From Polytrichum commune (Eukaryota > Streptophyta > Polytrichopsida > Polytrichales > Polytrichaceae): DNA of 64,000 bases. A program made the position numbers and the translations under genes. The notes beneath the pieces are model-generated. The model made no database searches, had not been told where the DNA came from, and saw only the letters and a list, made by a program, of their open reading frames with translations. Position 1 is the stretch's first letter, and each line of letters opens with the position of its first letter. Positions 47,866 through 61,917 of this stretch are shown here, piece by piece. The stretch covers positions 24,428,001 to 24,492,000 of the forward strand of contig OX485804.1 of the NCBI GenBank assembly GCA_950295325.1, given 5' to 3'.

Positions 47866-48252
47866 TGTGACTAGAAGCGTACTAGTGGGACGGACTCCCT
47901 AAATGGGCTTAGGTGTAGAACATATTTAAGTGCTTACTTTCTATGCTATTCCAAGTTACTCAAGACATTGATGGTATTTCCATTATAATTGTATTTCAAT
48001 CCCAATTAATTCATTCAACTTCCATTCATTCTTCGCATCTTCCCTTCCATTCATAACGAGTTGTCATTTCATACGCAACTATTTTCATGTATGCCTCACA
48101 TTTTGTTCACTTCCATGCCTTTATGTATAATAATAGTAGCATACCATTATACATATGGGATTTTTAGTCCTCATTACTGGTCCAATTTTGAAATGTGCAT
48201 CCTTATATAGTCTCATAATCAACAAAAAGTCTCCAAATACCGAATATAGTGT
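47866..48252. other. 3' flank shared with the truncated copy
   Basis: Continues alignable with 13189-13602 (for example GGACGGACTCCCTAAATG and AGTCTCATAATCAACAAAAA) and stops abruptly after GAATATAGTGTT. This marks the right edge of the duplicated unit. Confidence 0.75.
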
Positions 48253-51200
48253 TATGGTCCAACTTTAGTAAATATGTTTTGGAAAAGAGGTCTTCCAATC
48301 CAGAGTCGTAGATGAATATGTATAGATAAAAATAAAATAAAATAACATCAATATTTTTGTACATTGACGTGAAAGGAAGCCCATTCATCCTTACCTTATT
48401 TTATAAAGCTTCAAGGTAGGGTCAGTACCTTCTTTTTAGAGGCTAGACTTTCTTACATAATATATAGTGGGGATTATCACCCTAAGGTGGGTCAACGGGG
48501 GCATGTTTGTTGTTGAGTTTCTCTTATTTAGGATTAGATAAGGGGGAGGGGAGGGGTATTTTTATGGATATTTGATGTATGTGTTTCATGAGTTTTTTTA
48601 TTTCTTATGGAGGTTTGTTGAGGTTTGAAGTGTTTGCATTAATGGTTTGTGGACAGTCCCTCTTATGCCGGCCATGATAGTGATAAGGGGATTGACTTTC
48701 CAACCTTTCGTTCTAATGGTTTGGATGAGTGGGTGATATTTGTTGACTTTCTCAAAAATTACGGCAAAAGGAAATATGTCTTGACAATATGTAGATTTGA
48801 TGAATTGTAATGTATTTGGTGGGGAGGATGAGTGTCGTTAGGGACTCCTAATACTCATAGGATGTCATGTCAAAGGCAAATCATGCAAGTATATGTTGCT
48901 AATATGTAAACATGTATATATAGAGAGAGGTAGTATTTCTAAATACAAGTGTGTGAGTGTACAAAAGTATCAATATAGGTATAATTGAACACAAGAACTC
49001 AGGAAAAATTTCATGCCGCATACAATCATAGATAAATCAATCCTCTCATACTTTACTCCTCTATGCCAAAAGGTTTCGGCATAGGAAACATTCTACAACA
49101 TGGGAATATTGTAATCCCATACAGTAAGAGTAATAAGGGGGTAATAGGCTAGAGCTTACTAGACTAGACAAGACTACACTCTTGCCTCCCTCCTGCATGA
49201 ATGCAACGGCGTGCACAGTGAAGCCATAGAGATATAGTACATGGGCAAGGGAGAGGGGACACTAATCATGACTAGAAGTGATGATCAGTATACCACTAAA
49301 CAAGTATTTGAGGCTAATGTTACAGGTGAGCTTCTATAAGCATGTTCCCGTAGTGACCTAGAGAGAAGGGATGACGTGGAAATCTAGTTGGCATTGTCAA
49401 GTTAGCAGGAGTGTATCCTGGAAGCTTAGGGTGGTTTTTAAAAACCATCCAATACGTACTAATTAGCATTCGCTGGAAACATCAAACTATCTCTTAATAC
49501 CTTTGGATAATATGGTATTCAGTCAGCAGCTGCATGCCATCTCTGTTAGTAAACTATGTCATGCCTCTCTGGCCGGTTTGTGCTAGGCGCTCCAAATTTG
49601 CAATGCTCAGCTAGTACCTGTATGTCAAATTATAATCACTTCATACCAGCCAACACCAAACAAGGATTAGGAGCTCCATATATGGTTAAGTCTTGTTCTT
49701 TATGAGGACAGTAATACTACTCATTACCAAGATTTCTAGCGTGCCTTTAGATTACCTTAAAGCCATTGAAAAGAAATTGAAGCATATTATTATACCTTAG
49801 TTCACATGAACCTGCAAAGATGGTGAAATACAGAATTCAGGAAGCAATATCAAAAGTTACTAGCAGATAAGTGTACTTTTCAAACACGTCTCTATGGCCA
49901 TTGACAGGCCGAATCTGCCACATAGTTAGAATTCATTGGGTCGTGTTCAATAAATACAAATTTTGAGGTAACGTGATGAGAGAAACAGGACCTATCTCCT
50001 CATTACCAATTTCCATATATACATTTCTAGCATGCCTATAGATCCACCTCGAAGCTACTGAAAGGAAATTGAAGCATAGTACTTGTACATAGTTCACATG
50101 CACACTGAAGATGGTGAAATCCAGAATGATTCAGGTGGCAGGATCAACGATATTCGCAGAAAACAAATTTGTGAAGTCACAACCTTCACCCAACAGCAGT
50201 TGATGGACCGAAATCTCTGACACCTCAGTTACAATTCGGCAAACTTCTGCTGTCGGGTTGATTGTTGCGATACACAAAAGATTTTCTCGTAATTTGATGA
50301 GTCGAGAAACAAAACAGAGTGTAACATAGACACAACCATGGCCATGATCCATTGCTGCTGCTGCAATGGAAGCAAACATAGTTGCGTCTCCCAATCAATA
50401 AATGTATTGAAACCGTACTCCTGGTCACCTCTAGCAGGCTGACCACCAACCCAAACGACACACACGCCTACCACGTGGAGTCCCTTGGGAACGGTGGTCA
50501 GAACTGCAAGAAATGAGCAGGAAAATACAGGTCAGGTTCTTCACCAGCTCCACGCATCCCCCATGCAACACTGGCTGAAGCTGCAGTACTACCGTTTCAA
50601 AGATGGCCTCTCAGGCGCTAACATGTGCACTCACGTTATGTTTAGCATCTGTAGCGCTTTACCAGACAGTCTACGTTCAAGCCCAACCCAGAAGGAGGCG
50701 CTGGGCAGAAGATGATCTAGGTCCATGGCAGGCTGGCTGATTGAATGGGCTCTCTAGTTTTGGGGGGCTTATTTATGAGCAGCAACCAAGATGCCTTTTG
50801 GGTGGGAAAAGGGTTCCCTAACAATGAACGGGGAGAACCGGATGCTAGTTACAGATGAATTGGTTGAGTTTGAGAAATAGCCAGTTGAAGCTCGATCCTT
50901 CAGGAAGATTACTGGTCATTTTAGAGGAATTTAGAGAATACAACTCAAAACAATTTACTAAAGCAAAAGAAATAGATGTCAACATGTAACCGGTTGGACT
51001 TGGAAACACTAAGATCTCAACCAGTTGTGCCCAAAAATCTCCCCAGGCACGGTTTCCTATACTGAGGGTTTACTCCAGCACTTTTGGAAAATTTTCAAGC
51101 TTCTCTATACTCAATCTAGTTGGAGGTATGTTCCCAGTGATTAATGATCTTGATCACATTGGAAGGTAATAATTACCATTGAGTGACACAGTGAGCTCTC

Positions 51201-54200
51201 GAGTCACCTGAAAACAACACTTTGGAATTTTCGTATACATGATCAGATTTGCTGGAAATGATTTTTCAATATAAAGGTTGAGTATTTGTTATTCTCCTGG
51301 GTGTAGATGGGTTTAGTGGTTTTTTTCTCACCACCAACTCAGATTTTTACAAAAATTAGGTAAGAGCGTAGAAATACATAAACATATAGTTTGCAGCACC
51401 ATACAATAAATAAATAAATAAATAATCACACCATTAATTTGTTTAAAAAAACTGCTTTAAAATCACAAAAAACTACCGCAACATGATCACATACCTCATC
51501 CCAAGAATAATTGCAAATTTTTGGGTCAACCATCGCAAGAAATTTTGTAAACTCCTCACTAAAGATGGATTTGATATCCTTATTTGCACCTTTGTTTATT
51601 GCTTCTCAAACTCCTTTGAAGAACTTGTCATCAAACAAGAGAAGAAGTCGTGTCCATAATAACCACCTGCAACTGGCTATTGCGATGCGGTGGGTGCAGT
51701 TATTGCCCTATGTAACCAAATGCGGAGGTTAACCGTCATGGGATCCAAGCTGGCATTATTCAATGTCAATTGCCCTTCATTGCATCTGTGTGGGATGTGA
51801 CGTGGTGAACATTACCAAAGGGCAACATGGTTTAGAAGTGCCCAATGCAAAAAAAAAATTGTCCCCATAGGTGGAAGTTGTTGTTGTTGCATAAAATAAG
51901 AACCAAAGTCCAATGTGGCGGTCTTTTTCCATCTTGCGGTGGTGGGCAACCCAACCACCATCACAGATGTAGTTGATGTGTGATGGCAATATGATTATTG
52001 TACCTTATTTTGGGTGACATGTCTATGCCCATCTCCAGAACGGAGCTCAAGCTTATACATTCACATGTTCAAAGCAACTTTGGCAATGTCCAACATCCAC
52101 AACATGCCCACTTATGGAGGTTACTAGTAGATGTATGTAAGGATGGTTGCCACCCTTCTTCACCACCTCAATTTTGTAATGTTGTGGTATGTGGCTGCCA
52201 ACATGCCTATTTCCTAGTGCTCTTGAAGCATATACAATGTTGTGGTTCATGATTACCATTTACATTGAAGTTAGTTAATGCCAACTGTTCACATTCATTG
52301 ACAATATCAATGTACAAATTGCTTGCGACATCTTTCTCTGCTACAATAATTTGGTGTGTTCAAGCGCAAACATGTTACAAGGCATAACTACATTACGTAC
52401 TCATTTAACACACGTTGCATGTTTATCATCGCCCATGGCCACATTCCCCAACATGTACTCTAGTTGCATTACACACAACAAAGTGTTGATCGCAGAAAAA
52501 TCAACACTTGTTATTTTTGTTACACTATTTTGGAGGCACGACATAACCACAAATATGGAATCTTTTTATCATTTTATGTCAAATTTCCAACCAATCTCTA
52601 AGGCTTTTACACAAAATATGCAGCTGCTATAATTTTATTTTTATTATTTTTTTGTGTGTACACTTACATTGAGGGCCCCAACTCCACCATTACACTTAAT
52701 ACCTTCACTTTGAATCTGATGCGTATGATGGACATCCATATTTATTGTCATTTTTGATGTTCCTATGCTTTGCATCATTTCTACATTGCTAAGGATTGTG
52801 TCTTCCTCTATACAACCATGTTCCTCCCTACTCCAAAAAATAAAATAAATAATTTAAAGAAAATTTGTAGAAACAAACAATGGTGTCAGCCCTAAACCCC
52901 CACCCTTGCGTTGTAGTCCGAGTGGGAGCTCGAGGTCAACATGTAATTGTGTACTTCAGTATGGGCACCAACACTTTCTTTATTCTTTCAATGTGCAAGG
53001 TTGAAGCATTGAGAAATGCTCCGTGATTTCACAATCATTGCAACTTTAACTTAATCAAACATTCCTAACTTCTATCTGAACTAATTTCCTATCACTAACC
53101 TATACTATGTGCCCACAGCATATAAGCAACTTCTTAGGAACTAATCACTGCCACCCTTCAGCCCATTCAACCCAGTGTTCAACCCACATTCCCGAACTGA
53201 ACCAGCCCTTCACCCCTGATATGAACCCTCTGGCTCCCTAGTTGGTCAGCTGTCCTGGACCGTCGCCCTGCCCTCTCACCGGCCAGCCCAGCTCGGCTCC
53301 TTCCACAGCCTTTGTTGAGGGTCGAAGATTCCAGGGGCTTTACCCCCTCAATTTTAAATCTACCACCCTGCAGCCGTGGACAGCCACAGTGCAGCTCTGC
53401 AGCTGGGCCGAGAGATATCGGTCTCGAAATTGGGTTGGGTCAGCAGCATGCCTGTCTTCGATGCCACTTCCTGCTAGTGAATTTAATCGCACTGCCTTCG
53501 TAATTCCAGAAAACTAAAACACTCCTCAACAGAGCTACATTCCCGGATTGAGGGTGAAATTTCCTCAACTCGGCGAGGGGGTAGATGTTGGTTGATCCAG
53601 CTCCACATCTGAGTGATTCCTTGTGGGTGAGGAATGCATCCTCCGGTTGTCTCTTGCGCTCTATGCTAGCACTGCCAATGTTGTGGGAGCTTCAAAGCTC
53701 ACGGCCTTGCTCGTGGTTGCTTCCCCCCTCCCCTGATCAAATTTCAGCCTTGTGGAATCCCTCATGACTCTGTGCTTGACAGCACCCCCTCGTCCGCAGT
53801 CACATTGTGCCTCCTTCCCCTCCGCCTACCTTATGTTTGCCCTCGCTGCAATCCCTCCGCGTTGGGTTTCGGCCACCACTCTCACAGCCGTCCTCGTTGT
53901 TCCTCCTTCCCCCCAGAGAGCAACTGCCTCTCCCGACCTCAGCGTTCCAGGGACCTGCCCCTTTCATCCGAGAACCAAGCAGCCTAATCCTCTTTTGAGA
54001 GGAGGACCCCCCTTAAAACAAACACTGCTCTATCCTTCCATGACCAATAATTCCAAGGCTAACGGCAGCCTAACCCCTCAATCACTAATTCCCAATTCCC
54101 AAATCTTTCCACACTTCAAACACAAAAATAACTCCTACCTAGCCTTTTCTCTTAACTCAAATCCCAATTCGAGAATATCACTCTTTTTAAATTTTGTTTT

Positions 54201-54250
54201 ATTCCCTGCAAACACAAGGACTAAGGTTTTAATAAACTTTTAGATTAAAA
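48253..54250. other. Gene-poor stretch
   Basis: No supported gene. A minus-strand open frame at 50394-50131 and low-similarity frames at 51500-52630 have no recognised motif or splice support. 53150-54060 is GC-richer and C-rich on the plus strand; its overlapping frames look like composition effects. Confidence 0.4.
49720..50145. repeat. Degenerate direct repeat, about 140 bp, 279 bp apart
   Basis: CTCATTACCAA at 49720 and 49999 starts two related segments that share TTTCTAGC, TGCCT, GAAATTGAAGCATA, AGTTCACATG and AAGATGGTGAAAT. This is an old duplication. Confidence 0.75.
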
Positions 54251-55721
54251 ACACATGTGGGCACCATATTGGGCTCACAAATGGAGTCCCCTCCATATGC
54301 ATTTATTGACTGCAATCGCATCCATTGTTGCTAACACAATATTGCCCAATACATTTCTACATAAGTATGCCCTAGTATGTTCTCTACATGACCACCATTG
54401 CGCCTTTGGCCACATCGCAATTGAGTTTTCAATTCCACTAAGGTTACATGGCTTTCAAAATGCACACAACCAACCTCCTCTTTGGCGGGTGTTTCTTCAA
54501 CATATACCCATAACAAAATAACCGCTCTCTACGTTGCCCCCTGTTGCACTCCATGTACCATCCTATACACATCATTGGCCAGACCATTCCAATTCTCATG
54601 ACATCCGCATATTATCCCCCACATTCTTCCTCCACAACATATACATAATGGCTCATTTTCGTGTACACGTGCAAGGCTCAAGTCCTCAAAGGTCCATTCA
54701 CCATTGCCACATTATCTACAATGAGCATATGGAATCATGGCAACTACGTAATTTTGGCGACAACAAGCAACCCAAAATGCACTCCTTGCTAAAGATGTCA
54801 TAGGGAATCACATATTGCCTTGCACCTCCATACCTTGCATGTTCAATAAAACCATGTTGTTGCCACATGTTATGTGCATTTTTATAACCTTCCTCTTTCA
54901 CATCTTTCAGTGTTATGCATAGGCTCATTCCAATAGTGGTGGACTTCCAAAGATGTAACCATAACTTGCTGCATGCTCTAAGACTTTGAAGTTCAATGAG
55001 ATCTTGGGGGGGTCACTAGCGAAAATTATAGAAACAACGTGCGATAAAAAATAAGGTCTAATATATTCAATGTAGATATATTTTGCAAAAATGTACATAT
55101 AATATAGGGGTTTAAAAATAAGTGTAACATGTATACATGTAAAATACCATCACATACAATGCCCTCTTTTATCTAGTCAGTTGACGTAAAATAGCGTGGA
55201 AACAATTCCTAGGGGTAGCGGGTCTAGGGTAGGGTCTGTGCTAGTGGATGAAAAGAGGTAAATTTTTGTTGAAAAAACTTGGATGGATGACTTTGTAGGC
55301 TTGCTGGCTTGAACGTTATTGAGTCGACATATCTAATGTGGAGTTAATATTCTCTGCCTACGTGTCAAGAGGGAAAATTTCAGCATGTTGTTTAAATTGC
55401 AATCTACTTTCCAATTTTCTTTGGCATTATAAGCGAAATAGGGTATTTTTGAATGATTTCCCCTAAAAATATAATTTTTGATAGGGTGTTTTAAAATACA
55501 AGCATTTATCTTTATTTTAAGAAATACCATACCTTATAATCTTTTGTGCAAGCCCCCCGATAAATAAGTCATGAGCGCACGTGTATGCAAAATATAAGAG
55601 GGAGTGACCCCCCTAAGAGTGAGATTCGCATACAATAAACTCACTTTCATATTTATGTTGTTAATTTGGCAATCCATCTACAAGGCTAGCCATGTAGGGG
55701 CATCACTCACAACGGCATCAC

Positions 55722-57107
55722 TCACAATCCAATAGTCCTCCTTGGCCTAGTGTAGGGGCCTTCTCTCCAAGCAATCGTGAAATTAGGGGCTTGCGTGAAA
55801 TTGGGAGACCTAGATTTTTTCCTCAAAGAACAAATATTGAATGTGGTGCTAAGTAGAAATGTTCTTCCATACAATGTGGACAAGTGTTTCAAAACAATGA
55901 CAATCACGTGGGCTAGCATAGCCTCCTATTGCATCTAGAAATGGACGGCATCCGCGGCTATATGCTACTTGGCCAACGAGTTGTTCCCCGCAATTTGCAT
56001 ACCCCTACCCATTTGCTTGAATTTGCAAACATCATGACGTAGTGTAGGACTTTTAAAACTTTCAAGCTGGTACAACACTTCTTGCATCTCACTGTCAAAT
56101 ATAAGCAATGGTTTCACTCCATCTTAGTCAATGAGTTGGTCCCCTAAGAACTCAATGCTTGCAGACATAGCAATTGATGACAGTAATGCTTTGGGCATTC
56201 TCCCAACATCGTCATGCAAAAGTTAATTCCGCAGCACGCGTGACTCTACAATCACCTCGGGCCACAGGGTGATTGTGAGTCTCAATATGTATACAAGTTT
56301 GCGACGTGGAAGTGACATTTGTTACCCAATACATCATAGTAGAACAAATTGCAAGACAAGTAGGTAGAACTTTGCAAATCTTGTAAACAATAGTAGAATA
56401 AAGATGAGGGGCATGTCCAAGAAAATGTTTCTAGCGTGACCATCCCAAAGTTTTTTATTCATTGAATCGTGACGTCCCTATCAAAGAAAGGAATCACAGT
56501 TGGAATTATTGCAACATAGATGGCCAATACAACGAGCATCACGAAAACTGAAATGGAATTCATTTTGAATATTGCGTGTATTGAACTGACACCATGTATG
56601 TCCGTCGAAGTGCTTATCCATACCATACAAAGTCTGAGCATGTCCCACTTTGATGTCTATAGGGGTAGGAAGAAACCCAAAAATATGATTGCCATTATAT
56701 TCAGCAAACAAGTATCAAAGAAGGGAATATTCGAATTGATCAAAATTGAGCTTACTAAGCTCACTTTTAGCTCTTTTTCTAAATTGTAATTTACAAATGC
56801 AATCAACTTTGCTAAAATTTAACTTGGACAACGGGGTGAAGTGAAGCTTTTGACTAAATGTTTTTGGAGCAGACAGAGATTGCGCAACTGGAAATGTAGG
56901 AACATTTTGTTGGCCCCTAGACATGGATGTGATATCACCTAGGACAGACATTGTCTTTGAGTTATCCCAATGAATAAGTTTACATTCAAGAACTTGAATA
57001 TCATCTACAATGCAAACTACTGTGACAAATTTCAAACGTACAACACTTGTCAGTTCAAGAGGGTCCGACATATTTCCCAATATACAATAATTAGAATGAT
57101 GTAACAC
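55722..57107 (-). pseudogene. Decayed transposon-type coding sequence
   Basis: On the minus strand 57107-56481 is open except for one stop at 56715-56717. It includes CKLIHWDNSKTMSVLGDITS, YGMDKHFDGHTWCQFNTRN and DARCIGHLCCNNSNCDSF, a Cys/His-rich patch. Further left (about 56220-55722) the frame reads CPKALLSSIAMSASIEFLGD, KPLLIFDSEMQEVLYQLES and AHVIVIVLKHLSTLYGRTF, interrupted by four TAA/TAG codons. The organisation looks like a transposase relic, but I cannot name the family. A related minus-strand remnant may continue to about 54330. Confidence 0.45.
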
Positions 57108-57252
57108 CTACATTTATTTTTCTCTATCTATGGAAGGTTGAACTGCAATTGTACAAGACAATTCTCCGGAATCATCAAAGATTTCCTCTTCTAGGAAAAG
57201 AAAGTTTGGTTTAAAACTAAATTCCAAAGACAACATATGGACTTGCATCACA

Positions 57253-57310
57253 CTACGAACGACCCTTGTAACACCCAATTCATACGAACGACCCTTGTAA
57301 CGCCCAATTC
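57253..57310. repeat. 29-bp tandem duplication
   Basis: Two copies of a unit beginning TACGAACGACCCTTGTAAC and ending CCCAATTCA. It shares TACGAACG with the palindrome arms but has no inverted partner, so it is not one of those sites. Confidence 0.85.
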
Positions 57311-58464
57311 ATCGAATTCACATATTGTCATGGCATATTCCCTGATCAAGCCCTCACACATAAACACATTAAATATGACCCACTAATCAACACCATACAA
57401 AATGATGGATGGAAAACCAACCCCGTTATTACCATTACAGCCGGAGTAAGAGGCACCATACACGAACATTCCAGTAGCAAACTTACCAACCTTAAAATCC
57501 CAAAACAAGCTATCAAAACCCTCATGAAAAATATCCACCAAAATGCCATCAAATACATCACATATCTTATCCTAAACAAAAGGAAATTGGGAAAACAAAC
57601 AAACACATGTCCCCCCTCCTTAAGGGAATGAAATAATTTTTGGCCCAACAAACGAGCCCACCTCGCAAGAGGCATCACACTATAGTTACATCATAGAAGA
57701 CCGTTATCAACAATAGGCTAACAAGCTCTCAGTCACGCCGGTACTTGGCTACGGGCGTTATTTTTATTTAATTTATTTTATGACACTTGGTGTTGCATGG
57801 GAAGTCACATAGTCCACTCTCATTAACATGACACACCAAATTTAATGCCGCATTGGATTAGTTCTTTAGTTTCTTCAAGTTAAAAGGCATCCAACACAAA
57901 GATTGATGACAAGATCAATGAAGGTAGAGCCTCAGAAAAATAATGTTGGGGATAATTGGAGAGAGTTAGCACTGCTTATGGAGTGGCACAAAAGTTAACC
58001 ACCTTGGAGACTAAAGCCATGGTTTAAGAGTTGCTCTAATCAAAGTTTGAGAAATAGGGATGTAGAATTTGTAATTATGGACCTTACATTTCACTACTAG
58101 AAACCATTCTTATCTAGAAGACTCTAGGTTGTAGAATGTAAGATGATCTTTTTTGTAAAAATAGTGATATGTCATTCCTATCTGTCCATGTCAAGTGACA
58201 AGTGATTTCTTTTATTTTTTCTTTCTTGTGATAGTTGAATTTTTGGAATGGTCTTTCAAATGATGGGTCAAGTTTTTGAAATCTTGATTTTTTTTAAAGA
58301 TTAATTTTTTAATTTTTTAAAACTAATTCATTTATTCTGGTTTTGGCTTGGGATAGGTGCATAACTTATTCCAACCCAGTTGCCAACAACTCAATCTGAA
58401 TCTACACTAGCTACAACATTTCATGGTTATACTTTTGAGGTCCACATGAACGGACGTACGTTGC
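57311..58464. other. No gene seen
   Basis: AT-rich, with only short overlapping frames. Confidence 0.4.
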
Positions 58465-58468
58465 TTAA

Positions 58469-59068
58469 CCCCTAAAGGACCGTAAGGCCCCCAGGGGGCT
58501 TTTGATTGTAGAAAAGTGCAAATTGGATGAGATTGTTCCAAAGAAGCCCAAATTTGCGGGGAGAGGACCCTAGCTGTTTTTGCGAGATGGATCCAATGGT
58601 CTTTTCCGATCAGAAAATGATGAAGGATTGGATTTTTGGCGAATTCTTTGAGTGAACAAAAATTTCAGTTTTTGGGCCCAATCTCATTGCTTGGAGACTT
58701 CAGAGTCCCATATTTTTTTTTCCACACCTCAGAATTTGACGAAAAAAATTCCACATGAGGGTCATAATGTTCTTTACATGTGGTAAAAATTTCAGATGTT
58801 TTGGAGCACTTCTAAGCAATCTGATTCCAGCATAAGTACGAAGTACCCCCTGCCCGAACAATTTCCATCAATCTTCTCAACGGTGGCAATTTCTCAGAAA
58901 TTGTGCGATCTTGTCGATCTTTTTTTCATAAACAAGCTATGTAAGTCTTCTTTAGTTTCAACGGTGCCGATCGTGAAAATTACCCCACACTAACAAGAAA
59001 TTGAGCTTGCTACAAGAGCTAATCAAGAAAACATGACCTAAGCTAAAACACCCCCGGTCCTTTAGGGG
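58469..59068. mobile_element. piggyBac-like MITE, 600 bp
   Basis: Inverted termini CCCCTAAAGGACCG (14 bp, perfect) are each bordered by TTAA (58465-58468 and 59069-59072), the signature of piggyBac insertion. Subterminal GGCCCCCAGGGGGC is a small palindrome at the left side only. No transposase frame of useful length is present, so it would depend on a transposase made elsewhere. Confidence 0.65.
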
Positions 59069-59072
59069 TTAA

Positions 59073-61879
59073 GAATGTTATGATGGGTTGGGCCGCTTCA
59101 AAAATGCTTTGAAATTCAACTGAAACATGACAACTAATTTGTATAATTATATCACCAATTGATTTTGGACTAACTAAACCACAATTTCAAGACATATCAA
59201 ATTTACCAAAAAATTGCATTGATTGGCTAAACATACAAGTTCTATGTAAAATCGATTAAAGATGAAAGGTTTGGATGTGAGAGGTCAAAAAGTCATGGTA
59301 TCAAACTTTGACACTGAAAAATAGTTAAAGATGACCTAGTAAGCAATTGGAAGTTTGAAACTGTCCACGCACGTGGTTGGGCTCTGAATCTCAATTGCTT
59401 GCATTGTCATCTTCAACATTTTCAGAACTTCAGGAAAATGTCCTTGGCAACCTTCTCTGGACTTAAGATTCTTACAAGAGACTGTTGCAAGGCTTAATTT
59501 TGACCCCCTGCAACGTGCGCAGGAAGAAAATTATGATAAACAACTATATTGGCAAGCCAATTTGTCGGGGATCACCAGTCACATTTCCAACAAAACAATG
59601 AAAAACTGCTGCTACTAATTGAAGTCCAAGTTTGTGAATCAACTACAAGGAGCGATGGATCACATCAGCCGAGAAACATAGAAAACTGATCGTCTGAACA
59701 CACAGAGAGAAATGTGAAAACTCATCATCCTCACGTCCAGTATTGGTTATGACGAGGCTCACGGAGAAGCTCCTTGCAATGTAGAACACCACAAATAGCT
59801 TTAGAGCCACATTCTCACTTAGAGCAGGCTATTGTTGACACATATATAAAATTAGGCTCCATCATTGTTCTTAAATCCAAGTACTTCAAGGACTGTCTAA
59901 ATTATTGCTCACGCTAGAAGAATACTTATCCATTACAACCATCCGTTGCAACTTGTCCGTCATCATTTACAGCGAGAAAATGTTTAAATAAATCATTACG
60001 TTACCAACTGGAGATTTCTGGTTGCCAATCGTCTCAAAACTGCAATCAAGAATCTTCGTTGACAACCCAAATGACCTATTCATACAATAGACTCTTGCTA
60101 TGAGTCACACTGGACAAGTTGCAATGGACAAGTTTCCTTCTAGTGTAAAAGTGGGAAGTTATGGACATGTTACGACTACTTGTGAGGTCGACTATACACA
60201 ACCTCGATGGTTGTGTACTGACTTTACAACACACAACAAAACGCGCCTCTCAAAATCTGAACAAGAAACTTGAGCTAGCTAGAAAGAAGATATTACATGA
60301 AGAACTTCTGAAGAATGATGTCAATCACTACATATGACCTCAACTGGGAAATTTTCTAGAACAATGAAGTGGCTCGTGCATATGAGTCCCGGGTGGTGAG
60401 ATGCCATACATTATAAATATGCGACGAAATTAGGTCTAGGCAGCCACCCCTTGCGATCTCAGCAAGCTGAAGCGCGAATAAGAAGGGGAAGGAGCGTTTT
60501 ATAGGCCTCAAAAGACGAACCTGACAAGTCGATTGACAGTTACAAGTAAGCTACACCGTTCATGGTGTTTAGTATCATTTACTATCTGCAGTTATGCAGT
60601 GCTATGACTTTTTGCTAAGAATGTAATTCTCTTAACAAGTAAAGTCATTCATGTTGCACATTGTCCATACAACCTACCTATTTAACCACAAAGGTTTTCA
60701 GTTAAGGTTATAGTCAAAGTGGATGAGTGAAAGTTATAATTCAGACATGTACAGTATGTGCATTTTATGTAATTGTGCATTGCGGTTGCACCGGCTTTGG
60801 GAGGTCATTTAAAATCTATTTTAGATTGCTCTAGAATTCTTTGATGGAAATTGGAAGTATCTAATTTGAGTGGCCATAATTGTTCTCTTTGGTAGAGTAT
60901 AACTTGAAGGCCACCTTATTCTCAACCAAAATTTGTTATTTCATTACCATCTTACTCGTGTGGGTCCTTCTGCGTGATAAATTACAATAGATCCAAGGTT
61001 GTAAGATTTTGAAGTCTCATGGTATCTTGGTTTTGTATAATCCCATCTCTTTGACGTGGGCTTGACACGAAATCATATAGATCATGAAAATAATTTGTTG
61101 CATAGCTTGTAAGACTTCTACATATTTCATCCATTGAGAAGTTTAAGTTTTGTGACACCTAATTGGGGGGGGGGGAGAAGGGGGTTGAAATGTAGAGAAC
61201 ATTGTATATCAATGTGGTTTTCTTTTGAAGACAAATTGAGCCATAATAACTATGAGTCAAAGACCCAATTTGGTGTAGTGGGACTCACTTCAAATGAAAC
61301 AATTATAAACTTGGTAGGGTTGACCATTTACCGCACCCTCCGCAACCCTATGGTGGGTGTTGTGAACCTAAATCCTTTGAACCTCCTTGGTCCTTTAGGT
61401 CCTTGAGCTTTTGTGTCAAATAAACTGGGGTGGTATTGGAAATTTCCACTAATGAGAGATTGGTGATGGGCCCCCAAGCAATAGTGAAAAATATACTTTA
61501 ATGTCAAATATGATTTAAAAAGGAAGTTGGTATATGTAGCATTAAAATGATTAGGGATGCATATTCAAAGAAAACTCCATTTCAGTTTTCTCAATGAGGA
61601 GTTTTCAAGATTGTTCATAGAATTTCATATTGTGTATATATACAATCATTATTTTTTATGCATCTAAAATTACATTCTAAGTCTTGTACTTATGATGATT
61701 ATGCTTATAATGTTCAAACTCCAAGTAATGCTATCTCCAAGATGTTTTGGTTTATGCTTTGAAGATACTTACATGGAGGTTATGATGACCTTATAGAGAA
61801 GATTCAACCATATGGATGTATTCAGGTGACCTTATGTCAACAATTTTGGTTCATGCATGTTTCAACACAAATCAACGTA

Positions 61880-61917
<38 letters not shown>

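Noticed and set aside
50131-50394. Minus-strand 87-codon frame as a gene
   Set aside because: No recognised motif or splice partner.
57253-57310. TACGAACG words as extra palindrome-array members
   Set aside because: Half sites only, in a direct tandem duplication, with no inverted arm.
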